Source: Hyphomonas oceanitis SCH89
GTDB lineage: Bacteria; Pseudomonadota; Alphaproteobacteria; Caulobacterales; Hyphomonadaceae
Length of the DNA stretch: 64,000 nt
Assembly (NCBI RefSeq): GCF_000685295.1
Contig: NZ_ARYL01000003.1
Location: 124,001 to 188,000, forward strand
Direction of reading: 5' to 3'
Position 1 is the first letter of the stretch. Each line of letters begins with the position of its first letter. Under the pieces are notes generated by a model that saw only the letters and a list, made by a program, of their open reading frames with translations, ran no database searches and had not been told where the DNA came from. The position numbers and the translations under genes are program-made. Below, one piece after another: positions 42,496 through 52,578 of this stretch.

Positions 42496-42894
42496 ATGAC
42501 CCTTGAGCACGCGACGATCCGTATTGCCCGTCCGACGGATGACCTGGACGCCTTGCTTCCATTTTACCGGGACGGGCTGGGCTTCAGCGTTCTTTATGAA
42601 TTCCGCGACCATGATGATTTTGATGGCGTGATGCTGGGGCATCCCGGCGCGCCCTATCATATGGAGTTCACAACCGCGCACGGCCATGCTGCGGGGCGTG
42701 CGCCGACCGAAGACAACCTGCTTGTGTTCTACCTGCCGGAAGCGGATCGGTTCGCGGCGGCCGTGGAGCGTATGCGCGCGGCGGGGTTCAGTCCGGTTAA
42801 GGCATTCAATGCCTATTGGGACGCGAAAGGCGTGACGTTCGAGGATCCTGACGGTTATCGTGTTGTGTTGCAGAATACGTCCTGGGGTGCCTGA
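42496..42894 (+). CDS. VOC-family (glyoxalase/dioxygenase-like) protein
   Basis: A 132-residue protein with two beta-alpha-beta-beta-beta modules (LEHATIRIARPTDDLDALLPFYRDGLGFSVLYEF and the C-terminal AKGVTFEDPDGYRVVLQNTSW). Metal-type residues are His5, His55 or His59, and Glu in the second module. The family includes glyoxalases and antibiotic-resistance proteins; the reaction is not known. The SoxR-like operator just upstream suggests induction by redox-active compounds. Confidence 0.88.
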   Translation: MTLEHATIRIARPTDDLDALLPFYRDGLGFSVLYEFRDHDDFDGVMLGHPGAPYHMEFTTAHGHAAGRAPTEDNLLVFYLPEADRFAAAVERMRAAGFSPVKAFNAYWDAKGVTFEDPDGYRVVLQNTSWGA

Positions 42895-42962
42895 TAAAGG
42901 CTGGATACGGGGCGCCATTTTTTGCTGGGCGGCGCTGCGTTTTTCCATTAACCTTTGCAACC

Positions 42963-43655
42963 ATGCGGGGATGGGGTGCAGTTCTTCTCGGTGCGATTGT
43001 CGCCGTAGGTCCGGCTGAGGCGGGCCCTTGGGCGCGTGATCTGGGCGGCTTTTACCTGCGCGGCCTCGTCTCCAGCGAGACGCTCGAGGGGATCAACGGC
43101 TACCGGGCGGATGTCTATGGCGAGTATGGTCTGACCGACCGCTGGACGCTGACGGGCAAGAGCGAAGCGGTGGCCTACCAAGACAGTATTGGCAGCATTG
43201 ACCGCCAGTCATATCGGCTGACAGCGCGGCGTCAGCTCTGGTCGCGTAAGGGGTTCACGTTCGGCGTTGAGGGTGGTCCGGTATATGGCAGCGCGATTGC
43301 GGGCACTTATGGCTGCGACGAGTGGGGCGCTGAGGCGCGGCTTAGCAGCGGCTATTCAGGCGTGCGGCGCAGCCTTGGTTATTACCTGTTCGCCGATGTC
43401 GCCGCGATCAGCCACCAGGACGGTTGTGTTCGCGAGCGGGCGGAGTTCGGTTATGGCGCCGATATCAGCGACCGCATCTTCGTGACTCAGCAGGTGTGGC
43501 TGGAACGCAGCAATGACAGCGCGGACTCGAACAAGTACGAGTCGCAGATCGGCTATCACTTCGGGCATGTCGATGTGGCGGTTGGCTATCGCGAGGAATT
43601 TGGCGGCGCGTATGAGGAGAGCGCCTGGCTGGTGGCGCTCACCACACGGCGCTAA
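42963..43655 (+). CDS. Predicted outer-membrane beta-barrel protein
   Basis: A 230-residue exported protein. A short signal (GWGAVLLGAIVAVGPAEA) is followed by many alternating strands with aromatic ends (YRADVYGEYGLTDRWTLTGKSE, SQIGYHFGHVDVAVGYREEFGGAYEES) typical of a small beta-barrel. It has two cysteines (GTYGCDEWG and QDGCVRE). I do not recognise a family name. No ribosome binding site is clear; the TTTGCAACC before the ATG is weak. Confidence 0.72.
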   Translation: MRGWGAVLLGAIVAVGPAEAGPWARDLGGFYLRGLVSSETLEGINGYRADVYGEYGLTDRWTLTGKSEAVAYQDSIGSIDRQSYRLTARRQLWSRKGFTFGVEGGPVYGSAIAGTYGCDEWGAEARLSSGYSGVRRSLGYYLFADVAAISHQDGCVRERAEFGYGADISDRIFVTQQVWLERSNDSADSNKYESQIGYHFGHVDVAVGYREEFGGAYEESAWLVALTTRR

Positions 43656-43666
43656 GGCTGAGGCGC

Positions 43667-44221
43667 TTACTCGTTCGGGGCGTCGCCTTCAGCTGACGTG
43701 TAGCCGGTCTCAAGCATCAGGTAGGCGATGAGGGCATCGCGGTCTGCCGGCTTGCGGACGCCGGCAAAACTCATGCGGTTACCCGGGAGGTAGGCGCGCG
43801 GATTGGTCAGCCATTCGTCGAGATGGTGAGGCTCCCAGATGAAATCGGCATTAGTCAGCGCATCGGAATAGGCAAAGCCTGGAAGCGAACCGACCTCGCG
43901 GCCAAAAAGGCCGTGCAGGTTGGGGCCGACGAGATTGCCGGCACCCTCAGCCGTGAGGTGGCATGACTGGCAGAGTTTGAACGTGCGCTTGCCGATCGCG
44001 TAGTTGGCCGCGTTGTAGGGGGCGGGGAGGCTCGCGAATTCAGGGCTGGGTTCGCCGGGCGCTACAGCAACAGGTGCGGGGGCCGGGGTTGACGCTGCGA
44101 CCGGCGCCGGGGTTGCGGCAGGCGCTGCGGTGACTTCAGGCGGGGTGGATTCGTCGGCGCCAGAGCCGCCACATGCGGCAATCATGGCAAGGGCGGCGAT
44201 TGCGGCAACGGGCTTCAGCAT
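43667..44221 (-). CDS. Class I cytochrome c lipoprotein
   Basis: A 184-residue protein with a lipobox (LAMIAACGGS), then an Ala/Pro-rich linker (residues 28-60), then a cytochrome c domain. The domain holds the haem motif CQSCH, the GPNLHGLFGREVG segment and the axial methionine in NRMSFAGV. It resembles membrane-anchored cytochrome c556/CycM-type carriers of alphaproteobacteria. It is divergent from mutL with about 150 bases between them. Confidence 0.93.
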   Translation of the reverse strand: MLKPVAAIAALAMIAACGGSGADESTPPEVTAAPAATPAPVAASTPAPAPVAVAPGEPSPEFASLPAPYNAANYAIGKRTFKLCQSCHLTAEGAGNLVGPNLHGLFGREVGSLPGFAYSDALTNADFIWEPHHLDEWLTNPRAYLPGNRMSFAGVRKPADRDALIAYLMLETGYTSAEGDAPNE

Positions 44222-44369
44222 GGTCTTTGTATCCTCTTGAGACAGTCGAGGGGCAATGTGAGCCGAAGCGTTGCGGGTTGCAACCGCCTGAAACGCGACA
44301 CTTCGCGCTGACAGGCATGGCCTGATGCGGGACCGCGACAAAACCCACCTGCTGGGTTAGGGTCTGCGC

Positions 44370-46238
44370 ATGCCTGATTCCGTTCGTCCCCAGCCGCAAA
44401 TACGCAAACTGCCCCATGATGTGGTCAACCGCATCGCGGCGGGTGAAGTGGTCGAGCGACCCGCCGCCGCCGTCAAGGAACTGGCGGAGAATGCACTGGA
44501 TGCGGGGGCGACCCGCATCAACATTGCCATCGAGGATGGCGGCCTGAAGCGGATGACGATTGAGGATGACGGCTGTGGCATGTCATCGGATGACCTGCTG
44601 CTGGCGCTGGAACGCCATGCGACATCCAAACTGGCGCCGGGCGCTGATGGACGGGTAGACCTCCTGAACATCCACACGATGGGTTTTCGCGGTGAGGCAC
44701 TGCCGTCGATTGGCTCGGTCAGCCGGATGACCATCACGTCGCGCGCGACTGGTGAGGACGCGGCGGACGTGTTTGTCGAGGCTGGACGGATCGAGGGGCC
44801 AAGACCGGCGGCATTTACCGGGCGCGGCGAGACGGGCACACGCATTGAAGTGCGCGACCTGTTCCATGCGACGCCGGCCCGATTGAAATTCATGAAGGGC
44901 GAACGGTCCGAGACGATGGCCGTGTCGGATGTGGTCAAGCGGCTCGCCATGGCGAACCCGACCGTGGCGTTCAGCCTGGAAAGCAATGGGCGCAGCCTGT
45001 TCCGACACGCGGCAGAACCGGAAGGCGAGGATGGCCAGCTGTCGCGCCTTGGCGCCATCATGGGGCGGGACTTCCGCGATAATGCGGTGGCGATCGATGC
45101 GGAGCGGGAAGGCGTGCGGCTGACCGGCTTTGCAGGCCTGCCGACGCTCAATCGCGGCAATGCGCAGATGCAGTTCATGTTCGTCAACGGACGGCCCGTG
45201 AAGGACCGGATGCTCAATGGCGTGATCCGCGCGGCCTATCAGGACTTCCTGGCGCGCGATCGCCACCCGATGGCGGCGCTGTTTGTCGAGCTGGACCCGG
45301 AATATGTCGATGTAAACGTGCACCCGGCAAAGACGGAAGTGCGCTTCCGCGATGCGGGCAATGTGCGGGGGCTGATGATTGGTGCGCTGCGGCACTCACT
45401 GGCGGCGGCGGGGCACCGGGCCTCGACGACGGGGGCGGGGTTTGCGTTGGGCAAGGCGAAGGCCGAGGCGCCGATGCCGAGCGGGGCGCTGTTTGCGTCG
45501 CGGCCCGCCTATGGTGCGAATGACGGTTACGGCGCGGCCAGGCCTCCGGCGGATGCTTACCAGCCGGGCGTATTCGCGGAGCCGCCAAGACAGCCTTATG
45601 ATGCAGAGAATGCACCGACGGCGCGCATAGAGCCGGTGCCAGCGCCTGCACAGGTGGATTTCCCACTCGGCGTGGCACGGGCCCAGCTGCACGAGACCTA
45701 TATCGTGTCGCAGACGGCGGATGGCATTGTGATTGTTGACCAGCATGCGGCGCATGAGCGCCTGGTCTATGAGGACATGAAGCGCCAGATGGCGGCGGGC
45801 GGCGTGAAGCGACAGGCGCTACTCATTCCTGACGTGGTGGAGCTGACCGAGGACGAGGCAGCGCGCGTGCTGGAGCGGGCGGGTGAGCTGGCCGAGCTGG
45901 GGCTGGAGATCGAGGCATTTGGGGCGGGCGCAGTGTGCGTGCGGGCGACGCCGGCGCTGTTCGGCGAGATGGACGCGATCGGCCTGATCCGCGACCTGGC
46001 GGATGATTTTGCAGAGTATGAAGCAGGGTTGGCGCTAAAGGAGCGGTTCGAGGAAGTCATGGGAAATATGGCCTGTCGCGGATCTGTGCGTGCGGGCCGG
46101 CGGCTGAATGGCGATGAGATGAACGCGCTGCTGCGGCAGATGGAGGCGACGCCCCATTCCGGCCAATGCAATCATGGTCGACCGACCTATGTCGAGCTGA
46201 AGCTCGCCGATGTAGAGCGCCTGTTCGGGCGGCGCTAG
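44370..46238 (+). CDS. mutL: DNA mismatch repair endonuclease MutL
   Basis: A 622-residue protein with an N-terminal GHKL ATPase: [29 protein letters not shown] (motif I), DDGCGM (II), [13 protein letters not shown] (III). A Pro/Ala-rich linker follows (about residues 350-430), then a C-terminal dimerisation domain with [10 protein letters not shown]. The endonuclease motif DQHA(X)2E(X)4E is intact as [12 protein letters not shown], so this MutL should nick DNA itself, as expected in bacteria that lack MutH. No clear ribosome binding site precedes the ATG. Confidence 0.98.
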   Translation: MPDSVRPQPQIRKLPHDVVNRIAAGEVVERPAAAVKELAENALDAGATRINIAIEDGGLKRMTIEDDGCGMSSDDLLLALERHATSKLAPGADGRVDLLNIHTMGFRGEALPSIGSVSRMTITSRATGEDAADVFVEAGRIEGPRPAAFTGRGETGTRIEVRDLFHATPARLKFMKGERSETMAVSDVVKRLAMANPTVAFSLESNGRSLFRHAAEPEGEDGQLSRLGAIMGRDFRDNAVAIDAEREGVRLTGFAGLPTLNRGNAQMQFMFVNGRPVKDRMLNGVIRAAYQDFLARDRHPMAALFVELDPEYVDVNVHPAKTEVRFRDAGNVRGLMIGALRHSLAAAGHRASTTGAGFALGKAKAEAPMPSGALFASRPAYGANDGYGAARPPADAYQPGVFAEPPRQPYDAENAPTARIEPVPAPAQVDFPLGVARAQLHETYIVSQTADGIVIVDQHAAHERLVYEDMKRQMAAGGVKRQALLIPDVVELTEDEAARVLERAGELAELGLEIEAFGAGAVCVRATPALFGEMDAIGLIRDLADDFAEYEAGLALKERFEEVMGNMACRGSVRAGRRLNGDEMNALLRQMEATPHSGQCNHGRPTYVELKLADVERLFGRR

Positions 46239-46404
46239 CCATCGGCTTTCAGCGCCGACGCGTTCACATGCGGACACATCGTGAGCTATGACATTCGCAT
46301 GGAAATCGGCTTGCCTTCAGGGCGTATTTTCTGTGGCATTGACGTTGCGCAAGCGCCCTTTCGTGTGATTGCGCGCGGGGTAAATCCTGCCTAGTGTCCC
46401 GCCC

Positions 46405-47556
46405 ATGAGCCGGGTTTCACAAGCGATCAATATCAGTGACTTGCGCGCGCTGGCGAAGCGTCGCCTGCCGCGCATGGTGTTTGATTATATCGATGGCGGG
46501 GCCGAGGACGAAGTGACCTTGCGGCATTCCGTCGACCGGTTTGCCGATTATGGCTGGCAATGGAATTCGCTGGTCGATAGTTCGCAAATCGATACCAGCA
46601 CCACTGTGCTGGGCGAGACGATTGCCCAGCCATTCTTCATTTCGCCCACCGCCGCCTCGCGCCTGTTCCACCCGCGCAAGGGCGAGCTGGCGGTTGCTGC
46701 GGCGGCACAGAAGGCGGGTATTGCCTATTCGGTATCGACGCTTGGCAGTCAGACGCTGGAGGATATTGCGGCGGTCGCGCCCGACGTGCCGAAATTCATC
46801 CAGATCTATGTCTGGAAAGACCGGGGTATCGTGCGCGACTTCATGGCACGGGCGAAGGAAGCTGGCTATACCGGATGTATACTGACGGTTGATGCGACGG
46901 TTGCAGGCCTGCGTGAGCGTGACCCGCGCAATGGATTCTCGATTCCGCCGAGCATCAACGCGAAGACGGCGACGCAGGCGATGGCGAAGCCCGGCTACCT
47001 GTTTGACATGTTCACGTCATCGCCCATCGGGCCGGCCAATTTCGAGAGTGTCGATACGGGCGGGCGCGATGTGATGGCCGTGATCAACGACCTTTTCGAC
47101 CGGACCATGTGCTGGAAAGACCTTGAATGGTTCGTCAATGAATGGGGCGGGCCGTTTGCCGTGAAAGGACTCAGCACGGCGGCGGATGCGCGCCGGGCAG
47201 TGGATAGCGGTGCAAGTGCCGTCTGGGTGTCGAACCATGGCGGGCGGCAGATTGATACATCCGTGCCAGTGATCGACCTGTTGCCGGAAATCCGCGCGGC
47301 AGTCGGTGCGGGTGTTGAGATTATTGCAGACGGCGGCGTGCGCCGGGGCGCGCATGTGCTGAAGCTGCTGGCGCGCGGGGCCAATAGCGTGGCGCTGGGA
47401 CGCGCTTACCTCTTCGGCCTGGCGGCCGGCGGCGAAGCCGGTGTGACGCGGGCGCTCGACATACTCGCAACCGATGTCACGCGCGGCCTGTCGCTGCTGG
47501 GTGTGCCGAAAGTGGCGGACCTGGACGGCACATTGCTGAGACTGTGCCGCCCCTGA
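46405..47556 (+). CDS. FMN-dependent alpha-hydroxy acid oxidase/L-lactate dehydrogenase family
   Basis: A 383-residue enzyme of the LldD/glycolate oxidase family. The N-terminal RRLPRMVFDYIDGGAEDEVTLRHS and the FMN/substrate motif VSNHGGRQIDTS (with the catalytic histidine) are canonical. The ADGGVRRGAHVLKLLARGANSVALGRAYLFG loop binds the FMN phosphate. It oxidises L-lactate, mandelate, glycolate or similar hydroxyacids; the actual substrate is not clear. It is convergent with the DUF1501 gene. Confidence 0.95.
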   Translation: MSRVSQAINISDLRALAKRRLPRMVFDYIDGGAEDEVTLRHSVDRFADYGWQWNSLVDSSQIDTSTTVLGETIAQPFFISPTAASRLFHPRKGELAVAAAAQKAGIAYSVSTLGSQTLEDIAAVAPDVPKFIQIYVWKDRGIVRDFMARAKEAGYTGCILTVDATVAGLRERDPRNGFSIPPSINAKTATQAMAKPGYLFDMFTSSPIGPANFESVDTGGRDVMAVINDLFDRTMCWKDLEWFVNEWGGPFAVKGLSTAADARRAVDSGASAVWVSNHGGRQIDTSVPVIDLLPEIRAAVGAGVEIIADGGVRRGAHVLKLLARGANSVALGRAYLFGLAAGGEAGVTRALDILATDVTRGLSLLGVPKVADLDGTLLRLCRP

Positions 47557-47562
47557 TGCGCC

Positions 47563-48978
47563 CTATGTGAGGAAGCCGAGATTTTTCTCGGTGAAGTTCG
47601 ACAGGTTGGGCAAGGCGGCAGAGAGTTCGCCAGAGTCGAGCCCGAACCATGAACCGAGCGTTGCCGCATATTGCTCCACCGAGACTTTCGGGATGAGGCG
47701 TCCGTGCGTCGACGTGAACGTATCGGAATCAAGATCCGGCGTGGGGATGTCGCCATAGATTTTCTGACCGACGACAGAGCCGCCCGCGACGAAGTGGTGT
47801 CCGCCCCAGCCATGGTCGGTGCCGTCGCCATTGTCGATCGTCGTGCGGCCGAATTCCGACATGGTGAACAGGGTGACATCGTTCCAGACGCCCTGGTTGA
47901 TCATCTCTGTGCGGAAGGCGGAAACGGCCTCGGAGAGCTCGGTGTGTCGCGAAGGTATCTGACCGGCTTGTCCGCTGTGCGTGTCGAAATCACCCATGAA
48001 GACATAGAAGACCTGACGCTTTACGTTGAGGGCATCACGGATGCTGATGGTTCGGGCCACGCTGGCCAGCTGGTTGGCAGTATAGCTCGCCGGGAACGTG
48101 GCCGTGAGCCCCGGCTTGCCGCTGAGGGCGGCGTCATAGGCATTGTTGTTGATGACCGCATTGCCGGACTGACTGATATAGTCGCGGGCATAGAGATTGT
48201 CTTCGGAGAAGCTGGCCTTGGCGACATAGTCGTCGAGCGCGCGCCGCGCGGCATCATACTTGGACTCGCCGCCGAGCGTGTAGATGTCGTCGACAAGCTT
48301 TACCTGCTGTGCCCCGGCAAAAGAGGTTGTGAACTGGCTGGCTTCCGTGCCCGAAAGGAACACGTCATTGGGGCCTGCCGAGACCATCGCATAGAGCGGG
48401 TTCATCGTGGAATTGGACCGGATGGCGGCATCGGCAAAGGCGCCGCCCCAGCCATACTGCGCGCCTTCCACACCAAGCGACATCCATGTGGATTGCTGGT
48501 CGTTGTGCGAGAAAAGGCGTGGCGGCAGGCTGAAGGTTGCCTTCTCGAGATCGGGGCGGGTCGTCGGTTGTATCAATGGGCCGACATTGCCGACGATGGC
48601 CATTTCGCCCGCTTCAAACATGGATTGGAAGCCTGCCAATTGCGACGGCAATCCATACTGGCGCGAGCCGAAATTGGCGGCGTTGGTTGGGTTGATGGGC
48701 AGGAGGTTGCTGCGGTCGCGAGAACCGCCCGATCCATAGGCGCCGAACAAGCCAGGCCGGGCCTTGGCCAGCAGGTCGTAGGAGGCCACATCGCGCGGGA
48801 AGACTGTATCCGCATGATCCATGCCGCCTTTGAGGAAGATGCAGACGAGCGCCTTGTATCCGGACGTGCTGGCAGCAAAGGCCTTGCCGCTGGTCAGCGT
48901 GCTGAGGACGCCGGTGCCGGCAAGAAAGCCTGTCGCGGCTCCGGCCTGGAGAAAGTGGCGGCGATTCATTTTAGCCAT
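47563..48978 (-). CDS. DUF1501 domain protein with Tat signal
   Basis: A 471-residue protein. The N-terminus NRRHFLQAGAATGFLAGTGVLSTLTSG is a Tat signal peptide, so the protein is exported folded. The core carries VCIFLKGGMDHADTVFP, MGDFDTHSGQAGQIPSRHTEL and TMSEFGRTTIDNGDGTDHGWGGHHF, the sulfatase-like DUF1501 pattern with metal-type His/Asp/Glu. The family function is unknown. It is encoded 23 bases from the DUF1800 gene in the same orientation. AGGGA precedes the ATG. Confidence 0.94.
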   Translation of the reverse strand: MAKMNRRHFLQAGAATGFLAGTGVLSTLTSGKAFAASTSGYKALVCIFLKGGMDHADTVFPRDVASYDLLAKARPGLFGAYGSGGSRDRSNLLPINPTNAANFGSRQYGLPSQLAGFQSMFEAGEMAIVGNVGPLIQPTTRPDLEKATFSLPPRLFSHNDQQSTWMSLGVEGAQYGWGGAFADAAIRSNSTMNPLYAMVSAGPNDVFLSGTEASQFTTSFAGAQQVKLVDDIYTLGGESKYDAARRALDDYVAKASFSEDNLYARDYISQSGNAVINNNAYDAALSGKPGLTATFPASYTANQLASVARTISIRDALNVKRQVFYVFMGDFDTHSGQAGQIPSRHTELSEAVSAFRTEMINQGVWNDVTLFTMSEFGRTTIDNGDGTDHGWGGHHFVAGGSVVGQKIYGDIPTPDLDSDTFTSTHGRLIPKVSVEQYAATLGSWFGLDSGELSAALPNLSNFTEKNLGFLT

Positions 48979-49001
48979 TCTGGTTATCCCTGAATCTGGA
49001 G

Positions 49002-50792
49002 CTATCGCTGGATGGCGTAAGCGGATGAGGTGATCGTCATGAAGGCGGCGAGCTTGGCACGTTTCTCGCGGTCGGAATCAGACGCAACGGGTATGGAGGA
49101 GACGGCATCAACGATGTCGGCCTTTGCCGCATCCGTCATCGTGTTGCCGGTGAGCAGGAGGTCGAGATAGTCGGTTAGCGCCTGAGCATCGTCGGCAATA
49201 GCGATTTCCGGGCTGTAATCCGGGATGAAATTGTCGGCAGGTCCGCTGGTGTCGAAGATGAACGCCGTCATGAAGTTCATGAAGCTGACGATTGAGCCCT
49301 GGTTCACCACCTGGAACTCCGGCGCGGTCAGTCCCTGTGCACCTGTCTCTGTTCCCGGGGCGACATAGCCGGGCCGGTAGAAGTTGAACACGGATGGAGA
49401 CCGCATGGGCTGCTGGCCAAGGCCTGTGGATGGCGATGACGTATCATCGAGCATGCCTTCACGAGACGAATCTATGTTTCTGACATCAAAGGCGCGGGCC
49501 CAGTTGACGAACTTCAGGACAGGCTCGCGGATCTTGCCTTCGCTCTCATAATTGTTGGCGTCATTGACGCTCGGGTCGAGCAGGATGGCTGCCACTGTGG
49601 CTTCGAGGTCGCCGCGCTTGCCGGTGCCGAAGACGCGTCCGTTGAGGGCGGTGAACGTACCGGCGTCAAATACGTCCGCGACGCGTTTGACATATTCCGG
49701 GCTGGGCGAACTTGCGGTGAAGCGCTGGATCAGCTGGCGGGAGACGAAAGGCGCCGTGTTCGGATGCTCGAAGATCGTGTCGAGGGCAATCTTGATGCTC
49801 TCGTCGCCACCCGTGTTCGGAGGAATGACCACGCCAAGAAAACGCTTCTCTTCAGACGAATGCATGTAATCGAACATGACGAGTCGCTTGTACTGCGAGT
49901 TTGCGTCTTCCTGATAGAAATTGGGGCCGGCCCAGCTGAGGCCGGTAAAGACTTTTGCGAGGCCTTCGACATCGTCATTGGTGAAGGTTTCGACCTGCTT
50001 GCCATTGACCAGTTTCGGTGTGCCATCCTGATTCAGTTCGACAACGCCGATGGTGAAGAGCTGCATGACTTCGCGGGCATAGTTCTCGTCCGGCATGCGG
50101 CCGGTTATCGGATCGCCCTTTTCGTTGCGCCAGTAGGTGAGGTAGCGCGCCATGGCGCTGGAATAGGTCACTTCCTCCAGGAGGTCACGGAAGTTGCCGA
50201 AGGCATTCTTCGACAGCACGTCCATGTAATAGGCAATTTGCGGCGTTGCGTTGTAGGCGGTGTCATCCGAGACGACGAACAGTTGGGACAGGGCAAACAG
50301 CATGCGGGTGCGCAGCTGGTCATTGCCGGCAATCATGTTGTCCCAGAGTATATCGCGATGCTTGTAACCGTCGATATTCTCGCCACTATCCCGGCGGGCG
50401 AGCAGGTCACTCAGGTAGAGCGACGCCGGCTTGTCGATTTCAGCCTGCAGCCAGTCTTCCGCATCAGTACCGACGAGCGACACGATGCTTGAAAAGTCAC
50501 CACCAAAGGTTGCCCGTCCCAGCCATTGCTGGGCCTCGACCCTGTTGTCGATCCGCGTGTCATATGTCCCGGTCGGCGTCGGGCCCGTGGTGGGCGGAGG
50601 AGGTGGCGACGGGGGGGGAGGTGGCGGAGGAGGAGGGGGAGGCGGCGAGCCCGGCGTGGTGGGCGGGTTCGGCGTATCTATGCCGCCGCCTGTGCCACCG
50701 TCACTGCCACCACCGCCGCAGCTCGCGACGAGGCTCGCAAACACGAAGCTTGCGGCGACTGTCTGCACATATTTGCGCGACCGCTGTTTCAT
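49002..50792 (-). CDS. DUF1800 domain lipoprotein with polyproline linker
   Basis: A 596-residue protein with a lipobox (SLVASCGGGG) and a Gly/Thr then Pro-rich linker of about 45 residues containing a run of twelve prolines. The DUF1800 domain begins DNRVEAQQWLGRATFGG and holds the family motifs NEKGDPITGRMPDENYAREVMQLFTIGVVELNQDG and KVFTGLSWAG. Its function is unknown. It is upstream of the DUF1501 gene; the two are a frequently conserved pair. The linker is encoded by a GC-rich stretch including eight consecutive G on the plus strand (50611-50618). Confidence 0.93.
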   Translation of the reverse strand: MKQRSRKYVQTVAASFVFASLVASCGGGGSDGGTGGGIDTPNPPTTPGSPPPPPPPPPPPPSPPPPPTTGPTPTGTYDTRIDNRVEAQQWLGRATFGGDFSSIVSLVGTDAEDWLQAEIDKPASLYLSDLLARRDSGENIDGYKHRDILWDNMIAGNDQLRTRMLFALSQLFVVSDDTAYNATPQIAYYMDVLSKNAFGNFRDLLEEVTYSSAMARYLTYWRNEKGDPITGRMPDENYAREVMQLFTIGVVELNQDGTPKLVNGKQVETFTNDDVEGLAKVFTGLSWAGPNFYQEDANSQYKRLVMFDYMHSSEEKRFLGVVIPPNTGGDESIKIALDTIFEHPNTAPFVSRQLIQRFTASSPSPEYVKRVADVFDAGTFTALNGRVFGTGKRGDLEATVAAILLDPSVNDANNYESEGKIREPVLKFVNWARAFDVRNIDSSREGMLDDTSSPSTGLGQQPMRSPSVFNFYRPGYVAPGTETGAQGLTAPEFQVVNQGSIVSFMNFMTAFIFDTSGPADNFIPDYSPEIAIADDAQALTDYLDLLLTGNTMTDAAKADIVDAVSSIPVASDSDREKRAKLAAFMTITSSAYAIQR

Positions 50793-51132
50793 TGAAAATC
50801 CCTCTACACTTGCTCAACGTGTATTGCGGCTTCTCCGGCATTCGTGAACTGAAGGATTGGTTAGAATCCGCTGTCCCCATTGGGCTTTCGTGACATTCTG
50901 TCCATGCCCGGAGTTGAACTGATGGGCTCATTGCCTCATCCCCGACAAGAAGCGCAATAGTTAATGTCATCAAAATCTGAGGAATATCAGGGGGCCGCAG
51001 GCAAAGCCTCGAAATTGGTCGCCTAATGACTGCTGCAGCCATTGGGATTCGCACGGGCTCCCGCTCGCAACAAGGTAGAAACATTAATTATTTATAGGGT
51101 TGAAATTAAAGCAGTCTTGCGCGGATTTCAGG
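50793..51132. other. Intergenic stretch, 340 bases
   Basis: No gene is evident. The part at 51080-51115 is AT-rich (TTAATTATTTATAGGGTTGAAATTAAAG), and a promoter for the DUF1800 gene is expected closer to 50800-50900. No tRNA or known RNA motif was seen. Confidence 0.4.
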
Positions 51133-52518
51133 CTAGCTTTTCGGCTTTGGCGCGGGCTTCGACGCCTTGCTTTTTTCCGCCTTGCGTTGGTTCTTGCGCT
51201 CGCGTTTGAACGCGTCCGCCTTACCCGATGCGACCCACCAGAAAATGCGCCACGCCTCGCCGAGCGTCATATGAGGGGCAGGCGCGATCGTGCCGACCTT
51301 CTCTTTCGCCGCGATACGGGGGGCCTTTCGTTTGCGCGACCGGCGCTTGCCGACGGGCTCTGCGGGTTCGGGTGGCGACGTGATCGTCTCCACCTCCTCC
51401 GCATCCGTATATTCCACTTGGGCCGGCACATCGCCCTTCTCGAATTGCGGTTCGAGATTGTGCAGGAGATGTTCGTCCGAGAAGTCGATGGCCAGTTCGA
51501 CCCACAGGGGCAGGTGATCTGACATCTGCCAGGTCAGCCAGCGTTTGGAGTAATAGTCCTTGTCTTTGTTGCGATCCTTGGGCGAGCCATCGGCATTGAG
51601 GTCGCGGTGGCGCGTCGGCAGAACCGGTGCGTAATGGTCATAGTGCTCAGGGGTGAACAGCGTTTTGGTGAAGTTGAAGACGCCTGCTGACAGGAACGTG
51701 ACTTCGTCCTTGCGCGTGCGGAATGCGATCTGATCGTAATACTTCGTGCCGAGAATGTTGGAGGGGAAGAGGTCTGGCGGCAGCTGGAACCCGGCCTTTG
51801 TCAGCGCCTGCATGGTCTCGTCGACAGTGTTCTTGATATTGAAGTCGCCCAGAAGGATGAAGTTCTCGTTCTCGCGTTCGGCGCGGCCCGCCATTTCCTT
51901 GGCGATATATTCGATTTCCTTGACGCGGCGCTGGTAGCCTTCGCTCTCCTTGCCATCGTCACCAAAATAGATGTGCACGGTACAGAGGGAAAACTTGAAC
52001 CAGCCAGCCTGGAACGACACCATGAAGGGCGTTCGAGCGAATTGCTGTTCGTCCGGCAACAATGCGTGCTTGGGCAGAACGATCTCGCCAGCGATGTTGC
52101 GGAAGCGCACCTTCCGGCTGTCATAGACGAAGGCCATGCGCTCACGGTTGCCGGATGGGCCAACGGTGACATCAGTGGCGATGAAGTCCCAGCCGGGCCC
52201 CATGAGGCGGATGACATCCTTGATGGGCGAGAGGTCTTCGTTGACTTCCTGAATCGCGCAGATGTCGAATGCCGACAGGATCTCTGCAATGTAGAACAGG
52301 CTTTCGCGGCGGCGGGGGCCGTGGCGGAACTTGTTATTGTCAAAGTCGCGCAGGTTCCAGGTGCCGATAATGATCGAGGCATCCTTGGTCTTGCGGGGGA
52401 CGCCATCAGGCAGGGCCGACTTCAGGCGGGCGCGCAGATCAAGCAGGCGCCGGGATGTCCAGTCGCGCTCGGAGGGCGAGAACAGGCGTGTGTCCCGAAG
52501 GTCGGTATACCAGGCCAT
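51133..52518 (-). CDS. Endonuclease/exonuclease/phosphatase-family protein
   Basis: A 461-residue protein. SIIIGTWNLRDFDN, the CAIQEVNED metal-ligand motif, FILLGDFNIKN and a C-terminal SDHLPLWVELAIDF are the four EEP motifs, so a Mg-dependent phosphodiesterase or nuclease activity is expected. After about residue 340 the protein has a charged tail rich in Lys/Arg (KRRSRKRKAPRIAAKEK, KRERKNQRKAEKSKASKP) that may bind nucleic acid or membranes. There is no signal peptide. Confidence 0.92.
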   Translation of the reverse strand: MAWYTDLRDTRLFSPSERDWTSRRLLDLRARLKSALPDGVPRKTKDASIIIGTWNLRDFDNNKFRHGPRRRESLFYIAEILSAFDICAIQEVNEDLSPIKDVIRLMGPGWDFIATDVTVGPSGNRERMAFVYDSRKVRFRNIAGEIVLPKHALLPDEQQFARTPFMVSFQAGWFKFSLCTVHIYFGDDGKESEGYQRRVKEIEYIAKEMAGRAERENENFILLGDFNIKNTVDETMQALTKAGFQLPPDLFPSNILGTKYYDQIAFRTRKDEVTFLSAGVFNFTKTLFTPEHYDHYAPVLPTRHRDLNADGSPKDRNKDKDYYSKRWLTWQMSDHLPLWVELAIDFSDEHLLHNLEPQFEKGDVPAQVEYTDAEEVETITSPPEPAEPVGKRRSRKRKAPRIAAKEKVGTIAPAPHMTLGEAWRIFWWVASGKADAFKRERKNQRKAEKSKASKPAPKPKS

Positions 52519-52578
52519 GCCCCGTCAACTCCGCATTCTGCGATGGTTAGCATCTCGGCAAGTTTGGTTACTGAAGAG

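Noticed and set aside
47671-48993. 440-codon plus-strand frame over the DUF1501 gene
   Set aside because: Mirror of a convincing DUF1501 gene with Tat signal; no recognisable domain and a Gly/Arg-rich composition.
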